A stretch of 49,962 bases of DNA from Candidatus Aenigmatarchaeota archaeon (GTDB lineage Archaea; Aenigmatarchaeota; Aenigmatarchaeia; GW2011-AR5; JACRMX01), in the NCBI GenBank assembly GCA_018304635.1, contig JAGVVW010000003.1:1-49962 (forward strand). The letters are read 5' to 3'. The notes below the pieces were generated by a model, which saw only the letters and a list, made by a program, of their open reading frames with translations, was not told the DNA's origin and did not search any database. Below are positions 32,317 through 40,924 of the stretch, in pieces. The translations under genes and the position numbers were made by a program. Every line of letters starts with the position of its first letter. The first letter of the stretch is position 1.

Positions 32317-32580
32317 TTACTTTGTCGCTGTTGTGATGTCCTTGACTGTTGCAGCTTCTTTCTTTTCACGCCTTGACCATTTAATGTCTTCGTATTCTAT
32401 CCATGTGATTATTAGTCCGATGAATACAAGGAACAGTCCGAACAGGCCTGTGAAAACTGTGGCAAGCGCAGCTCTTGTGCTTTCAATTCCGATTATTTTC
32501 ATAACACTTGGGCTGGCATACCAGTATATACCGGCTATCAGAATTATCAGTCCGATAATAAGTTTAGCACCTGCATTCAT
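32317..32580 (-). CDS. small membrane protein, about 87 aa
   Basis: The open frame runs back to 32778 but overlaps the eL15 gene there; the Met at 32580 (MNAGAKLIIGLIILIAGIYW) starts the real protein. A TATA-like box (TATTTAAAAT, minus strand) lies about 20-35 bases upstream. Two membrane helices flank a short loop (SPSVMKIIGIEST), and a charged tail (EYEDIKWSRREKKEAATV) follows. Family unknown. It is divergent from eL15. Confidence 0.6.
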   Translation of the reverse strand: MNAGAKLIIGLIILIAGIYWYASPSVMKIIGIESTRAALATVFTGLFGLFLVFIGLIITWIEYEDIKWSRREKKEAATVKDITTATK

Positions 32581-32660
32581 GCTATATTCTGTGTCTTTTA
32601 ATTTTAAATACTTTATTTTTATAATGGTTGTAGGTTGTATAAAGAAAAGAGTGTGCATAT

Positions 32661-33164
32661 ATGTCATTTTATAAATATTTTCGTGAAGCCTGGAAAAAAC
32701 CAAAAGAAATCGAGAACTATAAAACTTATGTCCGAAAATGGAGAACACAGGATTCTGTAAATCGGGTTGAAAAACCAACCAAAATTATAAGAGCCCATTC
32801 TTTGGGATATAAGTCCAAGCAAGGAATGGTTATTGTGAGAAGCAGGATTCCTAAAGGCGGGAGAAACAGACCCAGAACAACCAAGGCAAGAAAGCAGACA
32901 AAATATGGTCAGACAAGATATACAACCCACCAAAGCCTACAGTCACTTGCAGAAAAAAGAGCTATAAGAAAATTTCCTAATCTAGAAGTTCTTAACAGCT
33001 ATTATGCTGGCGAAGATGGACAATACAAATATTATGAAATCATTATGTATGACAAATACCATCCTGTTATAAAATCAGACAAAAACATGAAGCCACTCCT
33101 GAACCAGAGAAGAAGAGTTTTCAGGGGGCTGACAAGTGCAGGAAAGAAAAGCAGAGAGAAATGA
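32661..33164 (+). CDS. rpl15e: ribosomal protein eL15 (L15e)
   Basis: 167 residues, very basic, unique to archaea and eukaryotes. Family blocks are clear: SFYKYFREAWKKP at the start, RAHSLGYKSKQGMVIVRSR, PKGGRNRPRTTKARKQTKYG, and RGLTSAGKKSREK at the end. It binds 23S rRNA near the exit of the peptidyl transferase region. Divergent from a small membrane protein and about 100 bases upstream of the RNase P genes. Confidence 0.95.
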   Translation: MSFYKYFREAWKKPKEIENYKTYVRKWRTQDSVNRVEKPTKIIRAHSLGYKSKQGMVIVRSRIPKGGRNRPRTTKARKQTKYGQTRYTTHQSLQSLAEKRAIRKFPNLEVLNSYYAGEDGQYKYYEIIMYDKYHPVIKSDKNMKPLLNQRRRVFRGLTSAGKKSREK

Positions 33165-33266
33165 AAAAAATACTTTTAGGACAAATGCTGTTATATTTAC
33201 ATTTATCGCAAATTATATTTTCAGCCATTTTCATGCTTTTAATCTATTCTAAGCCAATAATAATTA

Positions 33267-33974
33267 ATGGAGTTTTACGATTTAGTAGTGCACAGTACCC
33301 AGTCTGTAGGTGAAAACAGCACTGAAGATATGATAAATATGGCTGAACGTTTGGGCTTTTCAGGCATCGGAATATCTAAATTCTTTACAACCCGATCTGA
33401 TTTAAACTGGGAGTTGCCTGAAACCAAACTAGATATGATAAAGACGATTATTTTAAAATCGAAAACACCCGACGAATTAAAAACCATGGCAAATGAAGCG
33501 AGAAAAAAGGCAGAAATCATTTGCGTACACGGTGGTGATTATGAAATAAACAGGGCAGCATGCGAAGAAAGCATGATTGATATTCTGCTTCATCCAGAGC
33601 TTGGAAGAACAGATTCCGGTATTGATCATATATGCGCTAAAGCCGCTGCTGAAAATAATGTTGCAGTAGAAGTTGATTTTCGTGAAATAATGGAATCTTC
33701 ATATAAGCACAGGGTATCAGCTTTGGCATATATAAAACAAAATATTGAAATATGCAATAAATACGGAGTGCCCATAATAATTTCATCCAATGCGCACTCT
33801 AAATGGAATTTAAGAACCGGTCGGGATATGGCTGCAATAGGTTACTTGCTTGGTATGGAACTGGCTAATGCTATTGATTCTGTTTCTTCAGTACCTTTAA
33901 AAATAATAACTGAAAACAGAAAAAAATTAGCGGGATTAAAATGGCAAGGAGTTGAAATAATTGACAAACCCTAA
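33267..33974 (+). CDS. rnp3: RNase P protein component 3 (Rpp30)
   Basis: 235 residues with a TIM-barrel pattern. MEFYDLVVHS and MAERLGFSGIGIS open it; IICVHGGDYEINRAACEE and DILLHPELGRTDSGIDHICAKAAAENN are family hallmarks, as is IIISSNAHSKWNLRTGRD. Rpp30 pairs with Pop5 to activate the catalytic domain of RNase P RNA. The next gene is Pop5, overlapping by 14 bases, so the two partner proteins are made together. Confidence 0.92.
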   Translation: MEFYDLVVHSTQSVGENSTEDMINMAERLGFSGIGISKFFTTRSDLNWELPETKLDMIKTIILKSKTPDELKTMANEARKKAEIICVHGGDYEINRAACEESMIDILLHPELGRTDSGIDHICAKAAAENNVAVEVDFREIMESSYKHRVSALAYIKQNIEICNKYGVPIIISSNAHSKWNLRTGRDMAAIGYLLGMELANAIDSVSSVPLKIITENRKKLAGLKWQGVEIIDKP

Positions 33975-34341
33975 AATTCTTCCGCCTGTGATGAGAGATG
34001 TTAGAAGATATTTAATCTTTGAAATAATATCTGATAATCCTGTTAATTATGGTGATTTTGTAAAAGCTGTATGGGAATCGTTAATATCTTTTTTAGGAGA
34101 GCTAGGAACCTCTGAATGTAAAATCTGGATAATCAGAAACATGTACAATGAAAATTATCAAAGAGGTATAATAAAATGCAGCCATACACGAATTGAGCAT
34201 TTAAGAATTGCTTTAAGCATGATACACAACATTTCCGAACTTCCTGTAATTATTCGCGTATTAGGCGTAACTGGTACTATTAAAAGTGCAAGAAGTAAGT
34301 ATTTTTCTGGTGAAGAAAATGAATTACAAGGAAATGCTTGA
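33961..34341 (+). CDS. rnp2: RNase P protein component 2 (Pop5)
   Basis: 126 residues with a TTG start at 33961 inside the Rpp30 3' end. The pattern RRYLIFEIISDNPVNYGDF, IIKCSHTRIEHLRIALSMI and IRVLGVTGTIKSARSKYF matches the Pop5/Rpp14 family. It forms a heterotetramer with Rpp30. Its last 23 bases overlap the aIF2-beta start, so three information-processing genes are translationally linked. Confidence 0.88.
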   Translation: MTNPKILPPVMRDVRRYLIFEIISDNPVNYGDFVKAVWESLISFLGELGTSECKIWIIRNMYNENYQRGIIKCSHTRIEHLRIALSMIHNISELPVIIRVLGVTGTIKSARSKYFSGEENELQGNA

Positions 34342-34714
34342 AAAGGCAAAACGAAGCCTGCCTGAAAAAACAGAAAAACAGGACAGATTTGAAGTTCCTG
34401 AGCCTATGGTAGATTATCAGGGAAAGCAGGTAATAATAAAAAACTTCAGTGAAATAGCCAGAATCTTGAGACGGGATCCTAAACATATATCAAAATTCTT
34501 ATTCAAAGAACTTGCTGTGCCTGGCTCGCAGACAAATCAGGGCCTTTTGATATCCGGTAAGGTGGATAAGGTTATAATTTCCAAAAAAATAAATGATTAT
34601 GTCAGGGTTTATGTCAGATGTGACAAATGTGGCAAGCCGGACACAAATCTGGAAAAAAAAGACCGGATGTTTGTATTGAAATGCGAATCATGTGGAGCAA
34701 AGAAAATCATATAG
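34319..34714 (+). CDS. eif2b: translation initiation factor aIF2, beta subunit
   Basis: 131 residues from ATG 34319. The central domain (RFEVPEPMVDYQGKQVIIKN, IARILRRDPKHISKFLFKEL) and the C-terminal zinc ribbon CDKC...CESC are those of aIF2/eIF2 beta, which helps bring initiator tRNA to the small subunit. The N-terminal helix that binds aIF2-gamma is present (NYKEMLEKAKRSLP). The start overlaps the end of pop5. DUF424 follows, a common archaeal arrangement. Confidence 0.93.
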   Translation: MNYKEMLEKAKRSLPEKTEKQDRFEVPEPMVDYQGKQVIIKNFSEIARILRRDPKHISKFLFKELAVPGSQTNQGLLISGKVDKVIISKKINDYVRVYVRCDKCGKPDTNLEKKDRMFVLKCESCGAKKII

Positions 34715-34741
34715 AAAGAGGAGGCGCGGTTCAACATAAAA

Positions 34742-34775
34742 ATGGGAGGGTTACAAATATGGGAGGGTCACAAAT
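34742..34775. repeat. 17-bp tandem duplication of a ribosome-binding site
   Basis: ATGGGAGGGTTACAAAT and ATGGGAGGGTCACAAAT lie head to tail directly before the DUF424 ATG. Each has a GGGAGGG ribosome-binding core, so two start sites 17 bases apart in different frames are offered. Only the second leads into the conserved protein. Confidence 0.75.
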
Positions 34776-35069
34776 ATGTTCGTGTGTAAAGTTCATAAAA
34801 CCGATTCAGATGTCTTGCTGGCAGTTACGGATAAAGACCTGGCTGGAAAAAAACTATACCATGACGGTGTGGATATTTATCTTGATGCAAATTTCTATGG
34901 TACTGAAATCTGCGATGAAATGCAGATTATAGATAAAATAAAAAATGCAACTATAATAAATGCATTTGGAAGTAAAATTGTAAAACTGTTAACTGATATG
35001 GATGTGGTTGACAAAAATTCTGTAATATTAATAGATAAGATAAAGCATGCTCAGGTGATTAAAGTATGA
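34776..35069 (+). CDS. DUF424 protein
   Basis: 97 residues matching the archaeal DUF424 family: MFVCKVHKTDSDVLLAVTDK at the start, the GKKLYHDGVDIYLDANFYG strand-turn-strand, KNATIINAFGSKIVKLL, and the conserved HAQVIKV close. The family is nearly always beside aIF2-beta, implying a role in translation, but its activity is not known to me. Its last four bases overlap the next gene's start (ATGA). Confidence 0.82.
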   Translation: MFVCKVHKTDSDVLLAVTDKDLAGKKLYHDGVDIYLDANFYGTEICDEMQIIDKIKNATIINAFGSKIVKLLTDMDVVDKNSVILIDKIKHAQVIKV

Positions 35070-35380
35070 AAGGACAGTGGTTTATCATAACAGCTGTTGT
35101 TTTGACTGGAATATTTTTTGTCATATCTGGATTTTACGCTACATACAGTAAAACCAAAGACACTGATATAATAGGCTCAGATACTGCGTACTATTTTAAA
35201 AATGTAAAAACAGCCATAGATAAACTTCGTGGATTTCAGTATGATGATAGGCATCTGAATGAATTTATCTATTTTTCCCGGAAAAATCTTGAAGAACGTG
35301 GGATAAATTTTAAATTAGACGGTGATGTTATCTATATGTATGCAGAAGATACAGTAATTGAATACAAGTTGCCGCAGTAA
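35066..35380 (+). CDS. single-pass, pilin-like surface protein, 104 aa
   Basis: A short basic start (MKGQ) and one hydrophobic helix (WFIITAVVLTGIFFVISGFY) precede about 75 polar residues with YSKTKDTD and FYFSRKNLEERGI-like segments. The N-terminus resembles archaeal pilin or pseudopilin signals. The ATG overlaps the DUF424 stop, so it is co-expressed with translation genes, which is odd for a surface protein. Family unknown. Confidence 0.6.
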   Translation: MKGQWFIITAVVLTGIFFVISGFYATYSKTKDTDIIGSDTAYYFKNVKTAIDKLRGFQYDDRHLNEFIYFSRKNLEERGINFKLDGDVIYMYAEDTVIEYKLPQ

Positions 35381-35465
35381 AGAAAACTTTTGGGAAAAGA
35401 AAATAATATGCGACGGAGTTAAGGACGTAATACTATATGTATCATGGTATTATATCAATTGGGTG

Positions 35466-35662
35466 TTTTTTCTTTCCGTACAGGCTTTCTGTTTCAAAAG
35501 CGAAAAACTTGACGCATCGAAACGCATGATGCAGCGTACCTTGACGAGCTTCGCTCGTCTTTCAACGTTTGCATCTTTCGGTTTATGCGTCTTACGATTC
35601 GTTTTTGAAACTCCAAGACAGCCTTCGGCTGTCGTCAGATTTTTGGAAAATTTGACAAATAA
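35466..35662. repeat. three-level nested palindrome with flanking hairpins
   Basis: It starts with the CTTTCCGTACAGG repeat. Outer imperfect arms of about 27 bases (near 35490-35517 and 35584-35611) contain GACGCAT/ATGCGTC. Inside are arms GATGCAGCGT and ACGTTTGCATC, and at the core the perfect GACGAGC-TTC-GCTCGTC (35543-35559). GACAGCC-TTC-GGCTGTC follows (near 35607-35623), then a short CAGATTTTTGG/AAAATTTG hairpin. It fills the gap between two surface-protein genes. Confidence 0.75.
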
Positions 35663-35678
35663 AAAGAAAGGTTAGAGT

Positions 35679-36683
35679 ATGAAGATAACAAAAAAAGATG
35701 TTGAAGAAGCGGGCTTTGAAAAACCAAGAACAGGTATTATAGTGATTATTCTGATTATTATGATTCTGACAGCATCTGCAATATATTATTATTTTATGAT
35801 TGATGCGCCGAAAAGAGCTGTAAGCCAGTTTCAGTCTTCAGCCCAGTCATGGCTGAAAGATCAGGAAACCCTGCTGAACACATTATCAAAGAAACATGCA
35901 GAAGATTACAGTGCTAAAGTAAGCTTTATATCGCAAATATCAAATTTATGCAAAACAGATATAGAAGCTGTAAAGATTTTCAAAAGTGCATACCCAAATA
36001 CAACTAATTATACTACATCCTGTGGCGAATCCTGTATTATAACAATTGACGATAATATATTCACAATCAGACGCCCAAAATATGACTGGTCAAATCTCTA
36101 TACTTATAATTCAACGTTTGACGACTGCATAAAGAAAAATATACCACCTGCACTGTTAGAACAGGAGCTGCTCAAAACAAATCCATATGAAATAAAAAAA
36201 GAGATAATTGCATGGGCTAAAATCCAGATAAATGGCAAAGAACAAGGCTGTGAGAAATCAGGAAAAATTATTTCCACAATGAAAGCTGTCAATACATTGT
36301 ATAGTTATGTAAATATTGGACATGAACAATATAGAGAACAGATGAACAGGAGCATTTATCCGGTGATAATTAATCTCAACAATTCTTTGGATATTGCCAA
36401 AATATCCGACCAGGTCAGGGCAAATATATCCTATGCAAATAATAAGATATATTTTTCAATAACCCAGCAATTCATTGAAATCAAAAATGAAGACATAATA
36501 ACACTTGGATCTCCTCTACTACAGGAATCACTTGATTGCCAGACAATTGATCTGTCATCTATTTTCGTGAGTTCCTATATCAATGAAAAATATCAGCAGT
36601 TTATAGGACAGTATAGTGCAAAAAATTACCAAAAAATAGATTCATCAGTGATTTTGCTGCTGGGCGCGATTGAATCTATTTAA
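35679..36683 (+). CDS. single-pass membrane-anchored extracellular protein, 334 aa
   Basis: A cytoplasmic tail of about 20 residues (KITKKDVEEAGFEKPRTG), one helix (IIVIILIIMILTASAIYYYF) and about 290 extracytoplasmic residues with a helical start (QSWLKDQETLLNTLSKKH), several N-x-S/T sequons (NTTNYTT, NSTF, NRSI, NNS, NIS) and six or so cysteines. The sequons suit N-glycosylation by the oligosaccharyltransferase found later in the window. No domain recognised. Confidence 0.6.
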   Translation: MKITKKDVEEAGFEKPRTGIIVIILIIMILTASAIYYYFMIDAPKRAVSQFQSSAQSWLKDQETLLNTLSKKHAEDYSAKVSFISQISNLCKTDIEAVKIFKSAYPNTTNYTTSCGESCIITIDDNIFTIRRPKYDWSNLYTYNSTFDDCIKKNIPPALLEQELLKTNPYEIKKEIIAWAKIQINGKEQGCEKSGKIISTMKAVNTLYSYVNIGHEQYREQMNRSIYPVIINLNNSLDIAKISDQVRANISYANNKIYFSITQQFIEIKNEDIITLGSPLLQESLDCQTIDLSSIFVSSYINEKYQQFIGQYSAKNYQKIDSSVILLLGAIESI

Positions 36684-36700
36684 GATTTTATTCTATACCT

Positions 36701-37645
36701 ATGTTTATGCACGTAGAAGATGTCCGCTGGAAGCCCGGCATAACTGTATCGTCATTAGTTGAATCCATGAAGCACTCAGGATTTCAGAGCATAGAGCTGG
36801 CACAGGCATCAAAAATTTTTTGTAAGATGAAACAATCTAATGCCAAAATATTTTTTACTTTTACATCGAACATGATTACCTCTGGCTTACGTGGATTTTT
36901 TGCCCAGCTCATTGAACTTGGCATAGCTGATGTTATAGTAACTACAGTTGGTGGGATTGAAGAGGATATAATGAAAGCTTCTGGTGAAAAGTTTTCCATA
37001 GGCAAATTTAATTCAGATGATGTGGAACTGAATGAGAAGGGTGTAAATCGTGTTGGAAATATTTTTATACCCAATGAAAGCTATGCAAAATTTGAGTCTT
37101 TGATGTCAGGAATGCTTGAGAAGATTTATGCAAAAAAATCCCGATGGTCTGTGAGCGAAATGCTGAAAGAATTCGGTTTGATGCTTAATGACAAAAATTC
37201 CATACTTTATCAGGCATCCAGAAAAGACGTGCCAATATTCTGCCCGGCAATAACAGACGGCGCATTTGGGTTTCACCTTTACATGTTTCAGCAGGATCAT
37301 CCGGATTTTATAGTGGATGTTGTAAAAGATTTTGAAAATATTCTGATGGTTACAAGCCCTGATGATATAAAAGGCATTATTGCACTCGGCGGTGGTGTAT
37401 CAAAACATCACGCGATCCTGTCATGCCTGCTAAATGATGGCCTGGATTATGCAGTTTATATGACAACATCCCATCAAACTTCCGGAAGCATGAGCGGTGC
37501 TACAACAAGTGAAGCAAAAAGCTGGGGAAAAATTAAAGATGATTCAGATGCTGTTACAGTTATCGGTGATGTTTCAATAACATTTCCTCTGGCAATGATG
37601 AATTCATTGGAAATTTTAAACAGAGAAGGCTTAATTAAAGTATAA
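36701..37645 (+). CDS. dys: deoxyhypusine synthase
   Basis: 314 residues. The enzyme transfers an aminobutyl group from spermidine to a lysine of aIF5A. ITSGLRGFFAQLIELG and VTTVGGIEEDI bind NAD; PIFCPAITDGAFG, IALGGGVSKHHAIL and SGSMSGATTSEAKSWGKI contain polyamine and catalytic residues, including the Lys of SWGK and the Glu six residues before it. One Asp of the human spermidine site is Met here, so polyamine preference may differ. A PLP decarboxylase gene follows. Confidence 0.9.
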   Translation: MFMHVEDVRWKPGITVSSLVESMKHSGFQSIELAQASKIFCKMKQSNAKIFFTFTSNMITSGLRGFFAQLIELGIADVIVTTVGGIEEDIMKASGEKFSIGKFNSDDVELNEKGVNRVGNIFIPNESYAKFESLMSGMLEKIYAKKSRWSVSEMLKEFGLMLNDKNSILYQASRKDVPIFCPAITDGAFGFHLYMFQQDHPDFIVDVVKDFENILMVTSPDDIKGIIALGGGVSKHHAILSCLLNDGLDYAVYMTTSHQTSGSMSGATTSEAKSWGKIKDDSDAVTVIGDVSITFPLAMMNSLEILNREGLIKV

Positions 37646-37677
37646 TTGTAAGAACATAACTTATAGAAATAATTTTG

Positions 37678-37720
37678 GAAATTTCATTGCCTCCCTCTGA
37701 AAATGAGGTAATGAAATTTC
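37678..37720. terminator. hairpin between dys and the decarboxylase gene
   Basis: GAAATTTCATTGCCT (37678-37692) and AGGTAATGAAATTTC (37706-37720) form a 15-bp stem with one mismatch. It shares the GAAATTT arm with the other hairpins of this window and ends 28 bases before the next ATG, so it could be a terminator, an attenuator or a repeat element. Confidence 0.45.
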
Positions 37721-37748
37721 TTCTAAATACAGAATCAGGTGACATATA

Positions 37749-38759
37749 ATGGCTCGTTTTGTTTTGGACACAGGAATTCTTCTGGACCAATATAAAATAA
37801 CCAAAGAGCTTGCTGATACAGTTTCATATAGCATGAAAACAAATCCAATCGCAGGGAAAATTCTTGAAGAAAAAACCAGTTCACTTTTCAGTGTCCATAC
37901 AATTTCTGAAATGAATTTAATCAAAAACAAGAAAAGAGTTGTTTTATTTGCACAGGGATGGGATCAAAAAACAGTTAAAAATATCCTGACAAGAAAGGTA
38001 AAAAAAATCGTTGTTGATAATGAGCGCGATCTTAATATGCTTCTTGAAAATCTTAATTCAGAAATAGATTTATATCTCAGAATGCGACTTAGAGAGAAAA
38101 CAGTACATACAGGAAAGCATTTTGTTTTCGGCATGTGCCCAGAACATATTAATAAACTGATTCCGCAACTGAAAAAAGACAAAAATATCAAAAACCTCGG
38201 CATTCATTTTCACAGAAAGACGCAGAACATAAGCGAATGGTCATTAAAAGATGATCTGAAAAATGCGTTGCTGCCCGAAACATTCAAATCAATAGATATG
38301 ATAAACATGGGCGGCGGATTGCCTGTAAAATACAAAAATTCAAACCCGAACATAAATGCAATAATGCCGGAAATCAGAAGCTTCAAAAAATGGCTGGACA
38401 GTAATAAGATAAAAATGGTAATTGAACCCGGCAGGTTTTTAGCTGCACCCTGCATAAAATTAGAAGCAAAAATAATCAACATTTATAATAATAACATTAT
38501 TTTAGACTGCTCTGTCTTCAACACAGCCATGGATACATTCATAGCGAATACACGATTGGAAATACAGGGTGAACTTGATTCAGGAACTGCTTATAGTGTC
38601 AAAGGCTGCACTCCGGATTCCATGGATATTTTTCGTTACAGAGTTTTTCTGGATAATCCAAAAATCGGCGATTCGATGGTTTTCCTGAATGCCGGAGCGT
38701 ATAATTTTCATTCAGATTTTTGCGGGCTGGAAAGAATTGAAACGATTGTTATATCTTAA
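37749..38759 (+). CDS. PLP-dependent decarboxylase, alanine-racemase fold (Orn/Lys/DAP group)
   Basis: 336 residues, short for the family. Lys30 in YSMKTNP is the PLP lysine. GIHFHRKTQ, INMGGGLPVKY and EPGRFLAAP bind phosphate and ring, and GCTPDSMDIF with NAGAYNF form the second-subunit active site with its Cys and Tyr. The spread fits carboxynorspermidine-, ornithine- or arginine-type decarboxylases rather than DAP decarboxylase. Position after deoxyhypusine synthase suggests polyamine supply, but the exact substrate is open. Confidence 0.78.
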   Translation: MARFVLDTGILLDQYKITKELADTVSYSMKTNPIAGKILEEKTSSLFSVHTISEMNLIKNKKRVVLFAQGWDQKTVKNILTRKVKKIVVDNERDLNMLLENLNSEIDLYLRMRLREKTVHTGKHFVFGMCPEHINKLIPQLKKDKNIKNLGIHFHRKTQNISEWSLKDDLKNALLPETFKSIDMINMGGGLPVKYKNSNPNINAIMPEIRSFKKWLDSNKIKMVIEPGRFLAAPCIKLEAKIINIYNNNIILDCSVFNTAMDTFIANTRLEIQGELDSGTAYSVKGCTPDSMDIFRYRVFLDNPKIGDSMVFLNAGAYNFHSDFCGLERIETIVIS

Positions 38760-38808
38760 CTTCCTTGTGGGATTTTGCGAGATTTGAGATTAAGACGGAA
38801 CCCCTGCT

Positions 38809-39102
38809 TTAGTAGTTAAATGGCCAGTCATCGGTTCTCACATGATTATGACCGAAATATACGTAAAGTGTTTGCTCAGGTTCAATGTATTCAGTATTCT
38901 TCACATGAATTCCATGATAGCCTTTAACCATATTTACCAAACCCCTCAATTCGTTTCCATTCGGATTTCGAGTTAATCCTATTCTCAATGTCCAGATATT
39001 GTCGTCGTATTCTTGGCCAGAAGGTCTGACTATCTCAGTGCAGCTCACGTATTGAATTTCCTCAATTCGGTTCTGAAGATCAGCCTGATCACATCTATCC
39101 AT
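38809..39102 (-). CDS. hypothetical protein, 97 aa
   Basis: Soluble, with a helix (DQADLQNRIEEIQY) followed by beta-strand-like segments (NIWTLRIGLTRNPNG, TLYVYFGHNHVRTDDW). The His/Asn-rich loop GHNHVRTDDW could be functional. TATA-like TATTTTTCC on the minus strand lies just upstream. No family recognised. Confidence 0.55.
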   Translation of the reverse strand: MDRCDQADLQNRIEEIQYVSCTEIVRPSGQEYDDNIWTLRIGLTRNPNGNELRGLVNMVKGYHGIHVKNTEYIEPEQTLYVYFGHNHVRTDDWPFNY

Positions 39103-39179
39103 AATACCATTTTAAACCGGAAAAATATTTAAGGGAAAAAATATTACAACAATAAAAACTTTTCTATCCATTAATTATC

Positions 39180-40088
39180 ATGTCAAAAGTTGTTGTAACA
39201 GGTGGTGCAGGATTTATAGGCTCAAACCTGTGCGAAGCGCTTGTGCAGAAGGGTTATGATGTTGTAGCATATGATAATTTTTTTCTAGGAAAGCCTGAAA
39301 ACCTGAAAGGCATTAATGTAAAAACGATTCGGGGAGATATTTTAGAATTTGATAAATTAAATAAAGCCTGTAAAGGAGCTGTGTGCATATTCAATCAGGC
39401 AGCTGCTTCATCCTCACCCATGTTCATTCAGGATCTGAAGCATGCATATGCCATTAATATAGAAGGATTTATAAATGTTCTTGAAGCAGCCAGAAAAAAC
39501 AATAGCAGTGTTGTCTATGCATCCACATCATCAGTCTATGGAAACAAAAATGAATTGCTCAGAGAAGACATGAGAATAATACCACCTAATTTTTATGCAG
39601 CATCTAAGCTTGCTAATGAGCATCTTGCTATGTTGTTTGCCAGCCAGTACAGCATCAGAATAACTGGCTTGCGATACATGAGTGTTTATGGGCCGCATGA
39701 AAAAACAAAAGGAATTTATGCAAACCTCGTATCCCAGTTTTTATGGGATATGCAAAAAGACAAAGCACCTGTAATCTATGGCAATGGTAAACAGACAAGA
39801 GACTTTACTTATGTCAAGGACGTTGCAAAAGCAAACATACTTGCAATGGAATCAGGTATAAAATCAGATATTTTTAATGTAGGCACCGGCATATCTCACA
39901 GCCTCGTAGATCTGATAAGAATTTTAAATAAAATTTTGGGTAAAAACATCAAACCGCAATTTATTGAAATTCCTGTAAAGAATTATATCAGCGAACAAAA
40001 TGCTGATACAAGAAAAGCTGGCAAAATTTTGGGATTCAAAGCACAGTATTCACTGGAGCAAGGGATACGCGAAATTCTGACAACATAG
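39180..40088 (+). CDS. NAD-dependent sugar-nucleotide epimerase/dehydratase
   Basis: 302 residues of the extended SDR group. TGGAGFIGSNL binds NAD (residues 7-17), a Ser-Ser-Val-Tyr segment (STSSVYG) and the catalytic pair FYAASK (Tyr and Lys about residues 140-144) follow, and YGNGKQTRDFTYVKDVAKA is typical of UDP-glucose 4-epimerase-like enzymes. It probably makes an activated sugar for surface glycans, in line with the oligosaccharyltransferase and glycosyltransferase nearby. Confidence 0.85.
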   Translation: MSKVVVTGGAGFIGSNLCEALVQKGYDVVAYDNFFLGKPENLKGINVKTIRGDILEFDKLNKACKGAVCIFNQAAASSSPMFIQDLKHAYAINIEGFINVLEAARKNNSSVVYASTSSVYGNKNELLREDMRIIPPNFYAASKLANEHLAMLFASQYSIRITGLRYMSVYGPHEKTKGIYANLVSQFLWDMQKDKAPVIYGNGKQTRDFTYVKDVAKANILAMESGIKSDIFNVGTGISHSLVDLIRILNKILGKNIKPQFIEIPVKNYISEQNADTRKAGKILGFKAQYSLEQGIREILTT

Positions 40089-40195
40089 AGATTATCATCT
40101 GAAAATTATAGCCAAAATTTACTGGAACAGAGCATGGAACAACGAGGGGGATAAAAATGGAGAAAGCTGGGATACAAGTCACACTGTATTTGATG

Positions 40196-40567
40196 TCAGT
40201 ATCTCTCCAGTTGTATCCTTGAAATTCCGAACTTGTCAAATTTTTTATCCGAGCTGATCATTTCATCACTACCACAGAATGCTGCATGAAAAGCATCAAA
40301 AACTGTCATACCTTCCTCTATATATTGGGCTGCGACAAATACTGTATTGGCATCCACGCCCTTAATTATAGTCATTTGAATCAGGTCTCTTGCCACACGA
40401 TTTATATCAAGATTGTACTCTTCTGATAGCATGAATAGTTCAATAGCTGTAGTTAAAGATGTCCATAAATTGTTCTGATATTTTTTTGCCAGCAGACTGG
40501 CATTAGGCTTAAGCCAATCCTTTTCTTTGAACAATGCCAGAAAAAAGTCAGTGTCAACATATGGCAT
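40196..40567 (-). CDS. vapC: PIN-domain toxin (VapC), second system
   Basis: 123 residues. MPYVDTDFFLALF holds the first Asp, TTAIELFML the Glu, TVFDAFHAAFCG and MISSDKKFDKFGI the C-terminal acids. The residue order matches active VapC ribonucleases. It follows the AbrB-type antitoxin by four bases. Confidence 0.82.
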   Translation of the reverse strand: MPYVDTDFFLALFKEKDWLKPNASLLAKKYQNNLWTSLTTAIELFMLSEEYNLDINRVARDLIQMTIIKGVDANTVFVAAQYIEEGMTVFDAFHAAFCGSDEMISSDKKFDKFGISRIQLERY

Positions 40568-40571
40568 TTAT

Positions 40572-40847
40572 TCACCTCTTTTTTGCGGCACGGTTAATTC
40601 GTGCTGCGTTTTCCGCAGCTTCTTTCATTGCTCTCCTCATTATAGCCTTTTTCATATCTCCTATAGTTATGTTTTTAGGCAAGGTTTTACCTAATTCATG
40701 AAAATCTTTTATAGGGTCATCAACCAAAGGTCTTAGGATAATTCTATCCGGCATGAAAATCCCTATAAATCGTGTCCCATATGTTTCCCTTACACTTTCA
40801 TTCAAATATAATCTTCCGTGTGTATCGCACTTCAATTCGGTTTTCAT
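40572..40847 (-). CDS. vapB: AbrB-type antitoxin (VapB), second system
   Basis: 91 residues. The N-terminal AbrB-like domain (KCDTHGRLYLNESVRETYG) is followed by RIILRPLVDDP and a long basic/Ala-rich helix (MKKAIMRRAMKEAAENAARI) that would neutralise the toxin. A TATA-like TTTAAATATT (minus strand) lies about 30 bases upstream near 40879-40890, supporting this start. Confidence 0.78.
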   Translation of the reverse strand: MKTELKCDTHGRLYLNESVRETYGTRFIGIFMPDRIILRPLVDDPIKDFHELGKTLPKNITIGDMKKAIMRRAMKEAAENAARINRAAKKR

Positions 40848-40924
40848 GGTATCACCCTATGATATATATCAATGGTAAAATATTTAAAGTTATGGTAAAA
40901 ATAGTACAAATTTCCCGTAGTCTT

